Assembly: GCA_013365365.1 (NCBI GenBank)
Contig: JABVXU010000057.1
Span: forward strand, 148,067 to 212,066
Direction: 5' to 3'
Length of the DNA: 64,000 nucleotides
From: Cruorifilaria tuberocauda
Taxonomy: Eukaryota > Nematoda > Chromadorea > Rhabditida > Onchocercidae
In this document: in pieces, positions 16,301 through 28,515 of the stretch
Numbering within the stretch: position 1 is the first letter of the stretch
How the letters are laid out: each line of letters opens with the position of its first letter
Made by a program: the position numbers and the translations under genes
Notes under the pieces: model-generated
The model's database searches: none
Seen by the model: the letters and a program-made list of their open reading frames with translations, nothing else
Told to the model about the DNA's origin: nothing

Positions 16301-19300
16301 TAACCATATGAACTGATAGTAATGTTGACAATGTGATAAGTGGTAAGATTGAAAGTAGATATTATTTTGAAACTTATATTATGTTGACGCAGTTCATCAT
16401 GTACATTATTTTTAGGGTACTGAAGTGGAAGTTGATAAAAGCGATCATATTTTGTTAAAAGGTAAGAGGTAAACTTATGTTTCAGTTACAAGATATTTCC
16501 AGACTAATTCAGATATTTTAGACGAAATTTGCTGCCTTGAGAACGATATAATAACTGTTTGTTCACCTGCGCGATTTTCGGTAAAAACAGAAAAGCGATG
16601 TGATTTAGGTGAAATATATATACGTTGGAAAAGGTTAAATTTAAACTTGTTAAAATTATTTAATTTACGCACTACTATAAAGAATTTTATTAAGTTAACA
16701 ATGTAAGATTTACTTTTGAGATTCTGCTGTTTGTTTCTAACTTAACTATTACTCATGTTGCAGGAATAATTCATTGGAAAGATGGGTTCTGTCTCAATTT
16801 AACATTGGATCTGTTCTTGTAAAAAATTCGCCGTTGTCAATTGAAGCGCAACCTCGAATTTCTTATCTCATCGTACGAACTGCAGTTCCAGTTATTTTCA
16901 CAATTCGCAATCTGTATAACAAAATGATCGATCTGCAGATGACTTTAGAACCGGCAGATATGTTCGTATTCGCGGGCAACAAAAAGGTTCCATTTGTCTG
17001 ATTACTGTCTTCACGTATTTCAGCAATTTCATCATTTTTGTTGTAATCTCGCAAAATTTTCAATGATGTGTTGGGATCAACACAGCTGACTCAATTATTT
17101 GACAATTGCTGATAAGTATAACTAGTTCGAATTGTGTATTAATAACGAACAGACCAGCTAAGTTCGGTATATGAAAGATGTGCTGTAGGATTTATTTCAT
17201 TTCGTCATATGTTCTAGAAAAACTTATAGGAATGTTGTCCTGTACTTTGCTACTTTCCTTCTCATCACATGGCTTAATCTATTTATTATTAAGACTTTTT
17301 TATCATGATTAGTTTGTTTAAATTTCCTAAATGATCAGCGTTTATTCAGACTAAGTTTCAGTTCATCCTTAATTTAATATTATTCATGATATGAAATGAA
17401 ATATTTCAGCTTTTTTATTTCTCTCTTTACCTGGATCTTTCATCAGATCTCATTTAATTAAATTATTTTCCAGCTTAGAATTTTATTGGCTTTTCAATAC
17501 AGTTTCATTCCAAAATAGATTTTTGTCCCTAGAAACGGTTATGATGTATGTTTATGATCTGAATCATAAATGTGAAAAAAAAAAACAGTTATTCAAGATC
17601 TATTTTCAGTGTTCTATGCTAGTAGCGTAAACGGCGATCAGTAGCATTTTTTTTTGTTGTTAATCATAAAATGAACGTAAAATTTCGAAGTCTTTATACG
17701 TTACTTTCATATAATTTCATTACCTTTTGAAATTATCGTAATTTATTTCATTAACAGTTCTCTTCATCAAGTCTTACTTTTAGCATACATATATTCCTAC
17801 AAATTGTCAGGAAGCTGTGCTTAATTACTGTGACTACATATTGTGAAGACGCATGTAAAACTTGCGTTTAACTTTATTTAGTTAAATTTTGTTAACTGGA
17901 ATGGAAGAGGTATTGTACCTTAAAAAGTGAAGCAGATTGCATCATAACGTCCTATTTCTATTCATCTTGAAACTTGATTTTTGATTTATTTAGTTTTCTT
18001 CAAATTTAATGTTCTACCGGTGTGATATGGATATTCTAAAATATACTACCATTGCTAGACATATCCATTTTGATTATAATCAAATGGAATGTTTGGGGGA
18101 AATATATTTTGAGAAGAGAACGTTAACCTTTTTCCCAATATTTTTTTACAATTCCAAATGTTTTCATTAGTTTTGGTGAAAGATACATCCGAACTTTGGA
18201 GTTTGATTTCCTGAATTTATTGTATTATGATCATTTATATTTAAAATAAGTAATAATTTGGAATCACTGAAATTTGGAAAATTTTTTTGAGCCTTGGAAT
18301 GGTTGTTGTCGATTAAGTAAGATCAGACAGTAAAAAAGACAGTACTTTTATAACCTAAAGATTTATGCTTTCTTTTCCATAATTAAACGTCATATTATCA
18401 CATGCAAAACCTACTATCTATTCGAATTCTTCATATTTCATTTTTTTGGCATAGACGTCAAGTCAGAATAGCTGAATAAAAATTACTGCTTTGCATTTTT
18501 GATAGATTAATAGTTTTTGTTTCTATTTAAAGCTAACTGTTTTGTTCTCGTCCTTTAACTCACACATCCCTTCATTCTTTTGCTGAAAAGTAGTGATCTT
18601 TAATCTGTAGAAAGAAGCTTATCTTAAAACTGGTCAATGTTGTTTTTTCCTGATTGCGTATTTTAACGAATAATTTTTAAATGGAGACTGAATTTTGAGT
18701 TATTGGTTGAATTACTGCTTTGGTAAAAAAATGTCCCATATCAGCAGTCAATTTTTGAAAGATTTTGCTAAAACTATATGTTAAAAAAGTGAGCAAATTG
18801 ATGTCCTATCAAACTGACTAATTTTTTCGATCAATCAACAATAAAATGTTGCAGTAAGCAGGACGAAGGAAAGAAGATGAAAGAACGTTTTTCCACTATT
18901 CAAAATATGTTGGCATCAATTCAGCCATGAATAAAAAAAATGAAAAGACAGCAATAATTTCATGAAAAGACATCAAATGAAATGTTTATTGATGCATTTT
19001 ATATGTGTCATTGTCTTCAATAGCATTCCATTCGGTCATCTATATCTCTTTTCAATACTTTTGAAATAAAAATAGTTGCTAAAAATATTAATATTAGTTT
19101 ACTCGAATTCCCTTAACAAAAATGAACCATTCTTTTTGGCTAAAAGTTAACTCTTTTTTCTTTCTCGTTTGGTTTTTAAATTTTTATTACAGCATCGCCA
19201 ACTCCGTTAGTAAGCAATTCTCATAGAAGAATGATTGATGTTTGAAAAATGTAGTGATTCTTGAAGGATAACCAAATTGAAATGAATATCATTATCATCA

Positions 19301-20784
19301 TCACTACCATTTTATTATCAATATTGATAACATTAAAATGAAAGAGCAAGAAAAAAACGAGCAAAGATTGTAAAGAAGAAATATTAGTATTGTAATCATA
19401 CTGCATAGTTATAATTTCCCATTTATTTTCTATTCCTTAACATGGTGCTATCTGAGTTTCATTTTGCGTCATTTCCAGACTAATCCTATATGCAATTAAT
19501 CACTGAAGTTAAAAATGCAGTCTTCTGACATTGCTTTTTCACGATAACATCAATCAGGAATTAAGTTGCTTAGATGGGATCACCTTAAGCAAAGTTTTCT
19601 ATCTGTAATGGAAAGATAAAATAATGCGCTTCGTCAATTACTATGTTCTTCTTCGAACCATTCTTTTGCATTAATCGTTTTGGAAATAATTGATTATTTG
19701 CATTTGGTGCTGTCTTTTCAAATAAAACTTTTGCAGCTAGGGACTGTTATCATTCATTGATCATTGATAGATAGCGAGAGATGATTTGAAAGTTAATGCT
19801 AAAATAAATAACAGAAGTGTTAACAGGATATCAGAAATAGTAGGATTCGGAGAGTGATAGCAGAATGATAAAGAAAAGGACAACAGATTGATATAACATT
19901 TATTCTCCAAAGATGGATTTCAACATTTCTACAATTGTCAAATTCATATTCAAATTTTAGAACTTTTTATAGTGATGTAGATGAATAGATAGGTATCTAG
20001 ACGATCACGGTTATTTTAGGAATATAGTTACGGTAATACTTCAATCTTGTTGTGTTCTAATTTGAGTTTAGATCTTTAAATAGTTTCATATTTGCTTTTT
20101 ATAGTAGCTACAGAGATATTCTATAATGTATATATTGCACTGACTTCATTAGTTTTACACATCTGGTATGCAATGATAACCGTACTTCAACCGGATGACT
20201 GGATGACGTCATTGGTCTTTTCCAAATTCAAGTAGCTAACATTTAATAGAATGATTAGGATTAAAATTTGGAAGAATTAACTCAACGTACAATATATACA
20301 CATTAATATTTAGTAATGTAAGTGAAACATCTGGTTCACATAACAGTATTTCTTTCTTGATCTTTGCAATTTCCTATCCCAGATATTCTACATACTGCCG
20401 CATACTGTATGAAAATACAGTATGCAGCAGTATGTAGAATACTCATTCGGTGAAAATCATATTTTTGCTTGCTGAAGTATAATTTACTGTTATATAATAT
20501 ATTTCATATATTGGGATGTATTTGAGAAATAATTTTTCTCCTTTTTTTAGATCGATATCCGTTTATTACCGTCGGAAATATATGAATATAAAGTATCAGT
20601 GATGGCTCTTTGTGCTGGTCGTTTACCGTTCCCGAAGCTCACGATTCGTAGTTCGATGTTCAGTTCAGCAACATTGGACGAAATTACTTCGCTTTCAATT
20701 CCGGATGCTATATTTATATTAGTCAGTTCGTTTGTTTCTTTTTTCTTGAATAATTTCAAGAAATTTGTGATAATCAATGTTTGA
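10346..20784 (+). CDS. trappc11: TRAPPC11, TRAPP III tethering complex subunit
   Basis: Golgi/ER-Golgi trafficking and autophagy tether subunit. Twenty-one exons: 10346-10555, 10690-10847, 11097-11273, 11479-11643, 12172-12268, 12452-12601, 12684-12977, 13124-13279, 13341-13601, 13895-14050, 14334-14537, 14737-14885, 15001-15126, 15194-15323, 15527-15586, 15670-15771, 15875-15976, 16416-16461, 16522-16633, 16764-16986, 20551-20784. This gives 1103 residues (human 1133). The foie-gras domain is clear (RQQFKLAFLSELRQDTHTAL; AGLLNYKICQLSF), followed by the beta-rich gryzun region; the C-terminus (FPKLTIRSS...SIPDAIFIL) matches the human end. The acceptor at 13894 was chosen for frame. The donor at 15977 is GC (GCAAGT). 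The last intron is 3.56 kb. The final 20 or so residues may be intron read-through, so the exact stop is uncertain. Confidence 0.92.
16987..20550 (+). other. Large last intron of TRAPPC11
   Basis: 3.56 kb of AT-rich sequence between AACAAAAAG and IDIRLLPSE. All other introns of the gene are about 530 bases or shorter. I see no nested gene on either strand. It contains an imperfect palindrome at about 18065-18087 and the strong hairpin at 20384-20441. Confidence 0.8.
20384..20441. repeat. 27-bp near-perfect inverted repeat with GAAA loop
   Basis: Arms 20384-20410 and 20415-20441 are reverse complements with a single mismatch (C at 20399 against A at 20426). They are separated by only four bases, GAAA. 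It lies near the 3' end of the TRAPPC11 last intron, about 110 bases before the acceptor. Transcribed, it would fold into a long stem capped by a GNRA-type tetraloop. Confidence 0.9.
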
Positions 20785-21900
20785 ACATATCCTATTTTGG
20801 GATTACTAAAATTTTATGAAAGAATTTACTTTTCCTTTTCAAAGCTGTTATATATTTTTTTGAAAAAATTATCTAAAAAATATTTCTTCTTATTTTTGTT
20901 GCAAAAAAGCGTTGCGATTATCAAAATAACGTCCAATTATAAAACGAGTGAAAAGTGAATGGATGAATGAATTGGTGATGATATTTGCATAGCTGAATGG
21001 TTGTAATGAATGAGAACGCTGACGTTTTTCAGCCCTTAGCAAAGACGTGAAATGTGACAGAAACTTCGAAGCTTTACATTTGTTGATTTTGGTCCGCATG
21101 TTTCTTCTGCCGATGATGTCGCATAATGATGATGAGGTAATGGTGATATATCTTTGGTTTTCTTACTGGGTTTTTTGATTTTAGTATACTTAGATATCTA
21201 GTGGTAATAGTGCATTCTTTGTGTTTCTTGTAAAAAATATTCAAATCATGAAGTTTCATAGGATAAGTTGATGAAGGGATGTACATGCTTTTTTTAACAG
21301 TACTCTTTAGTCTTACAGTAAATAAATATATTGACAAACTTTCTTTCCATTTGATTCTTGTCTATCTTTTTTCGTTGGTACATTGATTTCAAAACTCGAA
21401 AATCCGACCGTTGTACAGTTAACTGTAATGAGCTGGAATTCCCGATTGTTAGTATCATTGACTCAATAAACTTATCTAGTAACAACCGGTTTTCCAGCTA
21501 TATGGAAACTTTAGTTATAGTGAATTATAATCATTGTATGTTTTGAAAGATGGCTTACATATCTCAATTGTCATTATCATTATTATTATTATTATTGTTG
21601 TTGTTAATAGCATTCCTTGTATTTACTGTCATTTTCAACCTTATTGAATTTTTAGGTAATTATCAATGAATTAGTTAAATTAAATGTGTGATATCATGGA
21701 TAATATTCAGTAGCCTACTGTTAATTTAATAAATTATTGAAAGAGTGAAGTGAGAACCAAACGTGGAGCACAGTCGGATTGAAAAGGCGGAGTTGCCGAA
21801 CTGACCGAACAACATCGAAGGAAGAAGGAAGGCAGAGGGAGTAAGAGCAACACCCTTTGAGCCACGCCACCACCAACACCCCCACCAGCATCACCAGTAT
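20785..21900. other. Intergenic, TRAPPC11 to TGF-beta
   Basis: AT-rich sequence without a supported gene. Short open stretches at 20890-21546 on both strands have no family character. An ATT/TTG-rich microsatellite is at about 21580-21606. Confidence 0.6.
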
Positions 21901-21962
21901 CACCACCACCACCACCACCACCACCACCACCACCACCATCACCACCACCACCACCACCACCA
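21901..21962. repeat. (CAC)n microsatellite
   Basis: Nearly uninterrupted CAC/CAT triplets about 200 bases upstream of the TGF-beta start codon. It produces long artificial Thr-, His- or Val-rich open frames on both strands. It probably lies in the promoter or 5'UTR of the ligand gene. Confidence 0.9.
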
Positions 21963-22158
21963 GTATCAGCATCGCCACCATCAGCACTATCATTATCTTC
22001 AACAAATCATTTACACATATAGTAGGCAATCCATTGGTAGGGTTTCGGTGCTGGTGGTTCGGCCGAATACCTGATAATAATACATACTACAATTGACGGG
22101 TGTGAAGCCGTTCAAGCATTCTGCTATTTAACGGGAGGGGCAGTTTGAAAAAAAAAAA

Positions 22159-25100
22159 ATGACATTGCTTGCTGCATCGATGATACATTCGATATTCCTA
22201 GCACTGAGCTTGCTCTGTAGTCCATCAATATATGGAACTATCGCTTGGCATCATCATAGCAATCATAGTTGTCATGGATGTGCAGAAGCGCGTGATGAAT
22301 TGGCTAAAATACGATTGGAAATAATTAAACGTGAAATATTGGAAAAGCTTGGTTTGGATGCACCACCACAAGTACGACCACAAGATGGTTTTCCAACAAT
22401 ACCACAGGTTGCTAAATATTTGAAATATCAATTACGATATGATCCAGCAATAACACCAATGCATACATCATTTTTGGCTGATGAATTAATGATACCGGAG
22501 CGTAAAGCGGAACGAACGATTGTACTAGCCGAACGTACATCATCAGCACGTTTCAATTTGAATTCAAATCAAGTTCTTGCACATTTTAAGTTTTCTGATG
22601 AGTTAATGTCAAAATTGCTACTATCTGCTGTACTCAATATATATCTTCGAAAACCAGCTAAACTTCATCCTGATTCACGTATTGCTGCAGTTCAAGTACT
22701 GGTCAAGGAAGCCGTCAAGAATAGCTCGGTATTATACTTTTTTTTTTTCTCTATCTTATCTCTCTCTTTTTATTTTTCTCTTGAAAAAGCGAAAAATGTC
22801 CGCTTATTTTGCAATAACACTTCCATTTGCTTTTCCTTTCCTTTCCTACCATTTTCCAATTTAGCAATTTTTTTTTTCACCTTAATCACCTTTAGCACTT
22901 TTAGTTGTTGATAACAGGTGTATTGCTTTTTTTTTTGTTCACATATGCACTTATTCACGTTAAAGTTTAATTTATTACATACAGTCAATAAATGAAATGA
23001 ATTGATTTATGATTTATAATATATCTGTTTGATGATATATTATTTAAAGATTTCAGGTTAAACAGGATGATGATACATGTATCCTGCAAAAATTCGTTTA
23101 ATTTATACATTCCCCTTCTTCTTCTTCTTCTTCTTCTTTTTAATTTCTTTCACTTCGGGTCATTCATTTCATCTTATTTTCTGAACTTTTCATGAACCTT
23201 TTCTTTGTTTCATATATTTCACATAATTTATCTCCTGATCACGTGCCATTCTTTTTCTTTATTATCTTTATTTATTTTCGGTTTTTGCTTCACTTCTAAT
23301 ATTAACTTGCTAGTTCGTGCGTTACAACACGTACGTGAATGATCACGTACCATTTCCCACGTACATGAACAATTGGAAGATGTGGAAAAATTGTAATAAT
23401 TTTTTGCAACATATTTTCATTCACAAATCATTACAATCACAAATCAATATAATATTCACAAATCAAATTTTCTTTTTTAATTCAAAAATGAATTCAACAA
23501 TGTTTCTTTTTTTTTTCTATTGCGACCATTTCTGTTTTTCGAGAATACAATGAGAATGAGATTGATAATTTCTAAAAGACGAATATTATATTTTTATTTA
23601 TATGAATTAAAAAAAATTTTTTTTTTTTTGTTTCGCCATATCATTTTAACTTTCCTGTTTCCGTTTTCTAACAGTAGAAGAATGCACTGCCACATTTATT
23701 CGCATTAATCTGAAATGAAATGAAATGAGATAAGGAAAAAAAAAGAAAACTTAGCTATCTGCAAATGTTAACTTTAAAAAAAAAGAAAGCATCGAATACA
23801 TAATAATATTTCTCGAGAAATATTTATTTGTGTAATAATGAAATTTAATGTGTAATAATGAAATACCGTATCTTGTTGTTGTTATTGTTATTGTTGTTGT
23901 TTATTCTATATTTTAAGAAACTCTAAAATTAGTTTTTCCGGTAGAACAAGTCATATAATTTTGGGGTCCTGATTTGGTATATTTTGCTTTCGAGAAATAT
24001 TTCTTCTAATTTGATAGTAGCAAGTTTGCAAAACGGGTTTTGTTCATCATGACCGTAACAACATCGTTGTTGTCATCATTATCATCTAGGTATATATTAT
24101 TATTATACATATATTGATAATGATAATGATAGGAAGAATAAGAGTAAAAGAAAAAGTGTATGAGAGAGAACCGATATTATGTTAGATATGGATCAAGGCC
24201 AAAAAGCCGAGAAATCTTTGTACTTCACCTCCGTTAGTTAAATCGAGGTCACGTAGTTGTTGTATAGATTGAGGCGTAAGTAGAGATTTATTAACCTCAA
24301 GGTTATTCTTCTTCCATCTCCTTTTTTTTTTTGAAAGAGTCAAAAAAATAGCAATAGTCTTCAATGGGACGGATAACCTGTCTTTCATTGTAAATACTTT
24401 TTCATTGGACAATAAGTTAAAGTAATCTGTTCTAAAAAGAGAGAGAGAGAGAGAGAGGAAAAGAGGAAGAAAGAAAGGAAAAAGGAGAGAAAGTTAACTG
24501 ACTGACGTATTGGTTTTCCAATTTAGAGTCTGTATGGTAATATTTGATGAACTTACCGGTTCTTTGTACATTTGTACGGAAAAGTCAACAGATGTAAACT
24601 TATAGATAAAACCCATATTGATGACACTTATGGTTTTACTTTCAGAAACTGATATTAGTAAGAAAATATAAAAGAAATCAAAAAAAAAAGTTGGAAAGGT
24701 TGCTTAAAGAATGGAATTTATATATTGAGAAGCTTTTCAAACATTTCATGATCAATATGAAATAAATCAATTAAAAAAAAATACTTTTATTTATTTCATG
24801 ATCAAAATTAGAAAGAAATAAATTATAGAAATGCTTTTATGATATATCAGGTTAATTTTCAAAAAATACAAGCAATGCTATTTTTCTTTATCTTTCCTTT
24901 TTGATCAATTTGATATTTTGTTAATTCTTATTGGATAGCTTTATAATCATGATAAACTATCACTACTGCTAAAGATTAATAATTTCATCTAAGAAAGAAA
25001 GAAAAAAAAACTTTGTCATGAAAAATTTTTGGATGATCAGAAAATGAAAGGAACATAAATGATCATGGAACAATGATTTAAAAATTTTTTAAAACCTGAT

Positions 25101-28100
25101 ATATCAAAAAAAAAAAGTATGCAAATGAATGAATTGTGTGTCTCATCTCACCTTATACGCTTCATGCTGATTTTAAAGTTGCAAAAAAAACAAAAAATGA
25201 AAAAAAAAATCGGAAAGCAATTTCTGTTTAACCTGGTACTCAATACATCATTCATTATCAGTATTACACTATTACATACATTGTCACATTTGTTTTAAAA
25301 ATCTTGCTTTTCTTTTGTGATGAAAAGGACAGATGTAATTGATGTTGATTTGCATCACATCTAATTTCATTTGTTACTTTGATTTGCATTCATTTCTCCA
25401 TTAAACCCTCAGAACTTGATCAAACATCTCCAGAATTTTCGTTTTATCAACACAAAGCGATTCCGGATTGCTCCTTCTTTTTCTTTTCAGGATACAGTAA
25501 CAGTAACAAATAGTTTTACAAATTGAGTAAAATTGAAAACAATCAAAGTAATTTCTAAAACTATAAACGATAATGTTTATAAAAATGATGCCAAAATGGC
25601 ATTCTGAAACAGTAAAAAAGGCTATCATTGCTGAAAGGAAAATATCCGTTCAAAAATTCAGAAAATCGTTCAGAATTCATTCAGCAAATCGTTACCATAT
25701 ATCTGTACATTTATTTAATTAATTAATTAATTAATTTATTTATTTATTCATTTATATATATATACGTGTATATCTATTTATTTATTTATTTACTTTTTAG
25801 TTAATTAATTAATTAATTAATTACAGGTATCTTTTCTTCATTTACTTGTTATTTTTTATCTTAATTTTAAATTCTTTCTTTCTTTTTCAGCAACTTAATA
25901 TTGCCTTTCGAGATGATTAATTTTGATGATGAAATTATATGCGAGAAAGAATTTATAACGTAACGTGACGTAATGCAACGTAACGTAAAGTAACATAAAG
26001 TAATTTAATGGAAAATTAAAAAGATGAAAATATATTAAAAATGAATTCATGCGTTTGATGTTATATAAATTTGATAAATTAACAAAAGAAATCGTTAGTC
26101 TCTTTCTTTCCAGTTTTTTCTTCGTTGAAGAGTGAAATAGCGACAAGGTGAGTTACGGCGAGCATTCCATAAAATGCTTTTCGAAACCATTCTTCTTATT
26201 TTATCAAATTTTATGATTGCTATAGAATCATCGAAAGTATCATATCATATCAGTAAAATTCCATTTACTCTTTATCAGTCAATTTTTTTTTTCAAAATCG
26301 AATAATTCAACTTATAATATTAAAAAAAAAATTTAAAGATAATATTGTTCAAAAAAAAAGAAAAATAATCTTCTAGAGAATTTATTTTTTTTTCTGAGAT
26401 TAATCATTTTGGAGTTAAATATTTGCTTAACGTTCCTTTTTGTTTTAAAATTTACACAGTTTAGTCATGGCTGTTTCTGGTTTAAGGTTAATTTTTAAAA
26501 TTTTACTTTCATCCTTTACCCAATCTTATTCGCAGTAATTCAATTTATTTCACAGTAATATGTAATTTTTGTAGTCATTCATGGAAATATTCTAAAATGA
26601 CAGCAATTTGAAAGAATTCATCGAAAACAAGAATCGATCGATCAATGTGTCATCTTTGCAATTTTTAAGATTGTTTCAACTATTAATCATTCTTTAAAAC
26701 TTTTTTTTTTACCTTTCGGAGACTAAAGTTATGTAGATTTATGATTTGTAGCTTCTGAATTTATTGCATTTGCATATGTATCATTGCACTAGCCATCATC
26801 ATCCTCTTTACTAAATTACATTTTTGACCTCTTATATCATCATCCACTTTATTTTCAATCAATTTTCCGGATTTCATTGAAGAACACAAAAATTGCAAAC
26901 TGTAAATTTGACAATTGAACCTCAGAACTGTTTCAGTGGAAGTTTCCTGTTTATTGCATTCACGATAACAGCGAAAATCATGCTTAATTAATTGTTTATA
27001 CTTGCTTAATAGCTAGAAGCATGATTTCTCCTCCTCAACGTTCAGTTTATCATTTACTTACATTTTTTCATTTTGAAATAAATCATGAAATGAGATTCTT
27101 ACGATGTTCGTTCACCACTTCTTATCCGCTACCACATGATCATTTCGTTTAAACGAAAGTTTTCCTTTCGTTTTCGATCATTCACCAAAGCTCCTCCGCT
27201 AGAATCAGATAAATCTATTAAACGCTTTACAAAATATGCTTACTACCATAAATACAACTGATATAATTACTTCACACAGTGCAAAAGCACCATTAATTAT
27301 ATAGCCTTTCTTATCTCTTCATTGAAAAACAGCTTTTTTTTCTTCTTTTTAATTTTTAAAAAAACTTTTTGAATTGAAACTGTTTTTGATTTGTTCATTT
27401 CTTTCATTTTTGATGATGAAGTGAGAAATGAATTTAGTGAAAGTTGAAATTTGACAAATTCTCATAGATCATGAATAAATTTAACTATAAATCATATTCA
27501 ATAGTCAAATAACTAGTTATACTATGGTACTAATTTAAGATAATAGGTAAGAATCAATGAGATCACATTCCAAGGATTACAGATATTTTAATCCTAGTAG
27601 TGATAATATTACCTATTATCTGAAATACTCTTAATGAATTGCTTAATCGAATTGAATAATGTCATGATGATAAGGATGTGATGTTATTGTTGTTCATATT
27701 TTATTAAATTGAAAAAATTCAGATTGGTGCAGCTCTAGCAGAGCGAAAACGTCATATTGATCTAACTAAAGATGGTTATATACAAATTCCAATACGTATT
27801 GATGATGTGCAACGATGGTGGAGTGGTAATGATTTCATGGGCTTATATGTGGAAGCATTTTATAAAGGCGAAAATTTGGCTCTCTATCCACAGCATGATT
27901 CCAAAAATGTTCGTACTTCTTCTCGACTCTATCATCAAATAGGTATGTGATCATCCTTACTTTACTTCTACATCTATTACAGATGATGTATCTTGAATTA
28001 ACAACTATCGAAGAGTGGGGTCGTCGTAAGCGTAGCTATCAGGAAGTGTGTACAAAAGAGATGAATGAACCATCTTGTTGCCTGTATAGCTTAGTTGTGG

Positions 28101-28515
28101 ATTTTGAAGCTGCTGGTTGGGATTTTGTTATTGCTCCTAAATTATACGATGCGCATATGTGTAGCGGAGAATGTCGTCTTCATCATGTGAGGAGTTTATT
28201 GTTTGTTTGTTTTTTTACTATCACTTAGATTATCTATCTTTCAACGTACAATTTATAATATTAACTTTTTATTGAAATATTTAGATTTATGAAATTTGAA
28301 ATGTTCATGAATTTCTTTAATTCAACTCAAATCTTTTCTAGGCTGGTCGTTCAGCTCATAGTAAAATCACTTCATCAACGAAAAAAAATGCCGTAAGTGG
28401 TTGTTGCCATCCAACAGAGTATGATCCGATAACGCTTGTCTATATGACTCAAGAAAAGGAGCTGAAGATCCGCGAAGTGCCAGGTATGATAGCCCGGCGA
28501 TGTGCCTGTGCCTGA
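22159..28515 (+). CDS. daf-7: TGF-beta superfamily ligand, DAF-7 type
   Basis: Secreted dimeric growth factor of the nematode DAF-7 subfamily (filarial TGH-2-like). Exon 1, 22159-22728, encodes a signal peptide (MIHSIFLALSLLC from an internal ATG at 22180) and most of the propeptide. Exon 2 starts at 27723, exon 3 covers the cleavage site and first half of the mature domain (to 28186), and exon 4 is 28342-28515. The furin site is RRKR. The mature domain has nine cysteines, with the CC pair in CCLYSLVVDFEAAGW, then CSGEC, CCHPTEYD and terminal CAC, as in DAF-7/activin-type ligands. The match to DAF-7 is strongest at IAPKLYDAHMCSGEC and GCCHPTEYD. The protein ends CACA, where DAF-7 relatives usually end CGCS. 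The exon 2/3 junction is unresolved: the obvious donor (27943) and acceptor (27982) are out of phase. Total length is about 378 residues. AATAAA is at 28911. Confidence 0.9.
25715..25824. repeat. Two TTAA/TTTA tandem arrays
   Basis: A run of TTAA repeats, then TTTA repeats and an AT/CGTG stretch, then a second TTAA run (about 25800-25824). The arrays are self-complementary. They lie within TGF-beta intron 1. Confidence 0.8.
25955..26002. repeat. Degenerate TAACG pentamer array
   Basis: About nine imperfect copies of a GTAA-C/T-based five-base unit (TAACGTAACGTGACGTAATG and onward), within TGF-beta intron 1. It is a local minisatellite with no visible coding role. Confidence 0.7.

Larger units (their letters stand above)
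22729..27722 (+). other. Large first intron of the TGF-beta gene
   Basis: About 5 kb between exon 1 (ends ...VKNSS) and exon 2 (IGAALAERKR...). It is very AT-rich with homopolymer runs, a TCT/TTC run near 23119, a GA run at 24436-24465 and the TTAA and TAACG arrays listed separately. No internal exon is apparent. Confidence 0.75.

Noticed and set aside
18065..18087. Imperfect palindrome CCATTTTGATTATAATCAAA
   Set aside because: Short, with one unpaired base and AT-rich; such palindromes arise often by chance here.
21857..22096. Plus-strand open frame rich in Thr/Ile, and its minus-strand Val-rich counterpart
   Set aside because: Both are produced by the CAC/GTG microsatellite; there is no domain, no splice context and no start-codon context.
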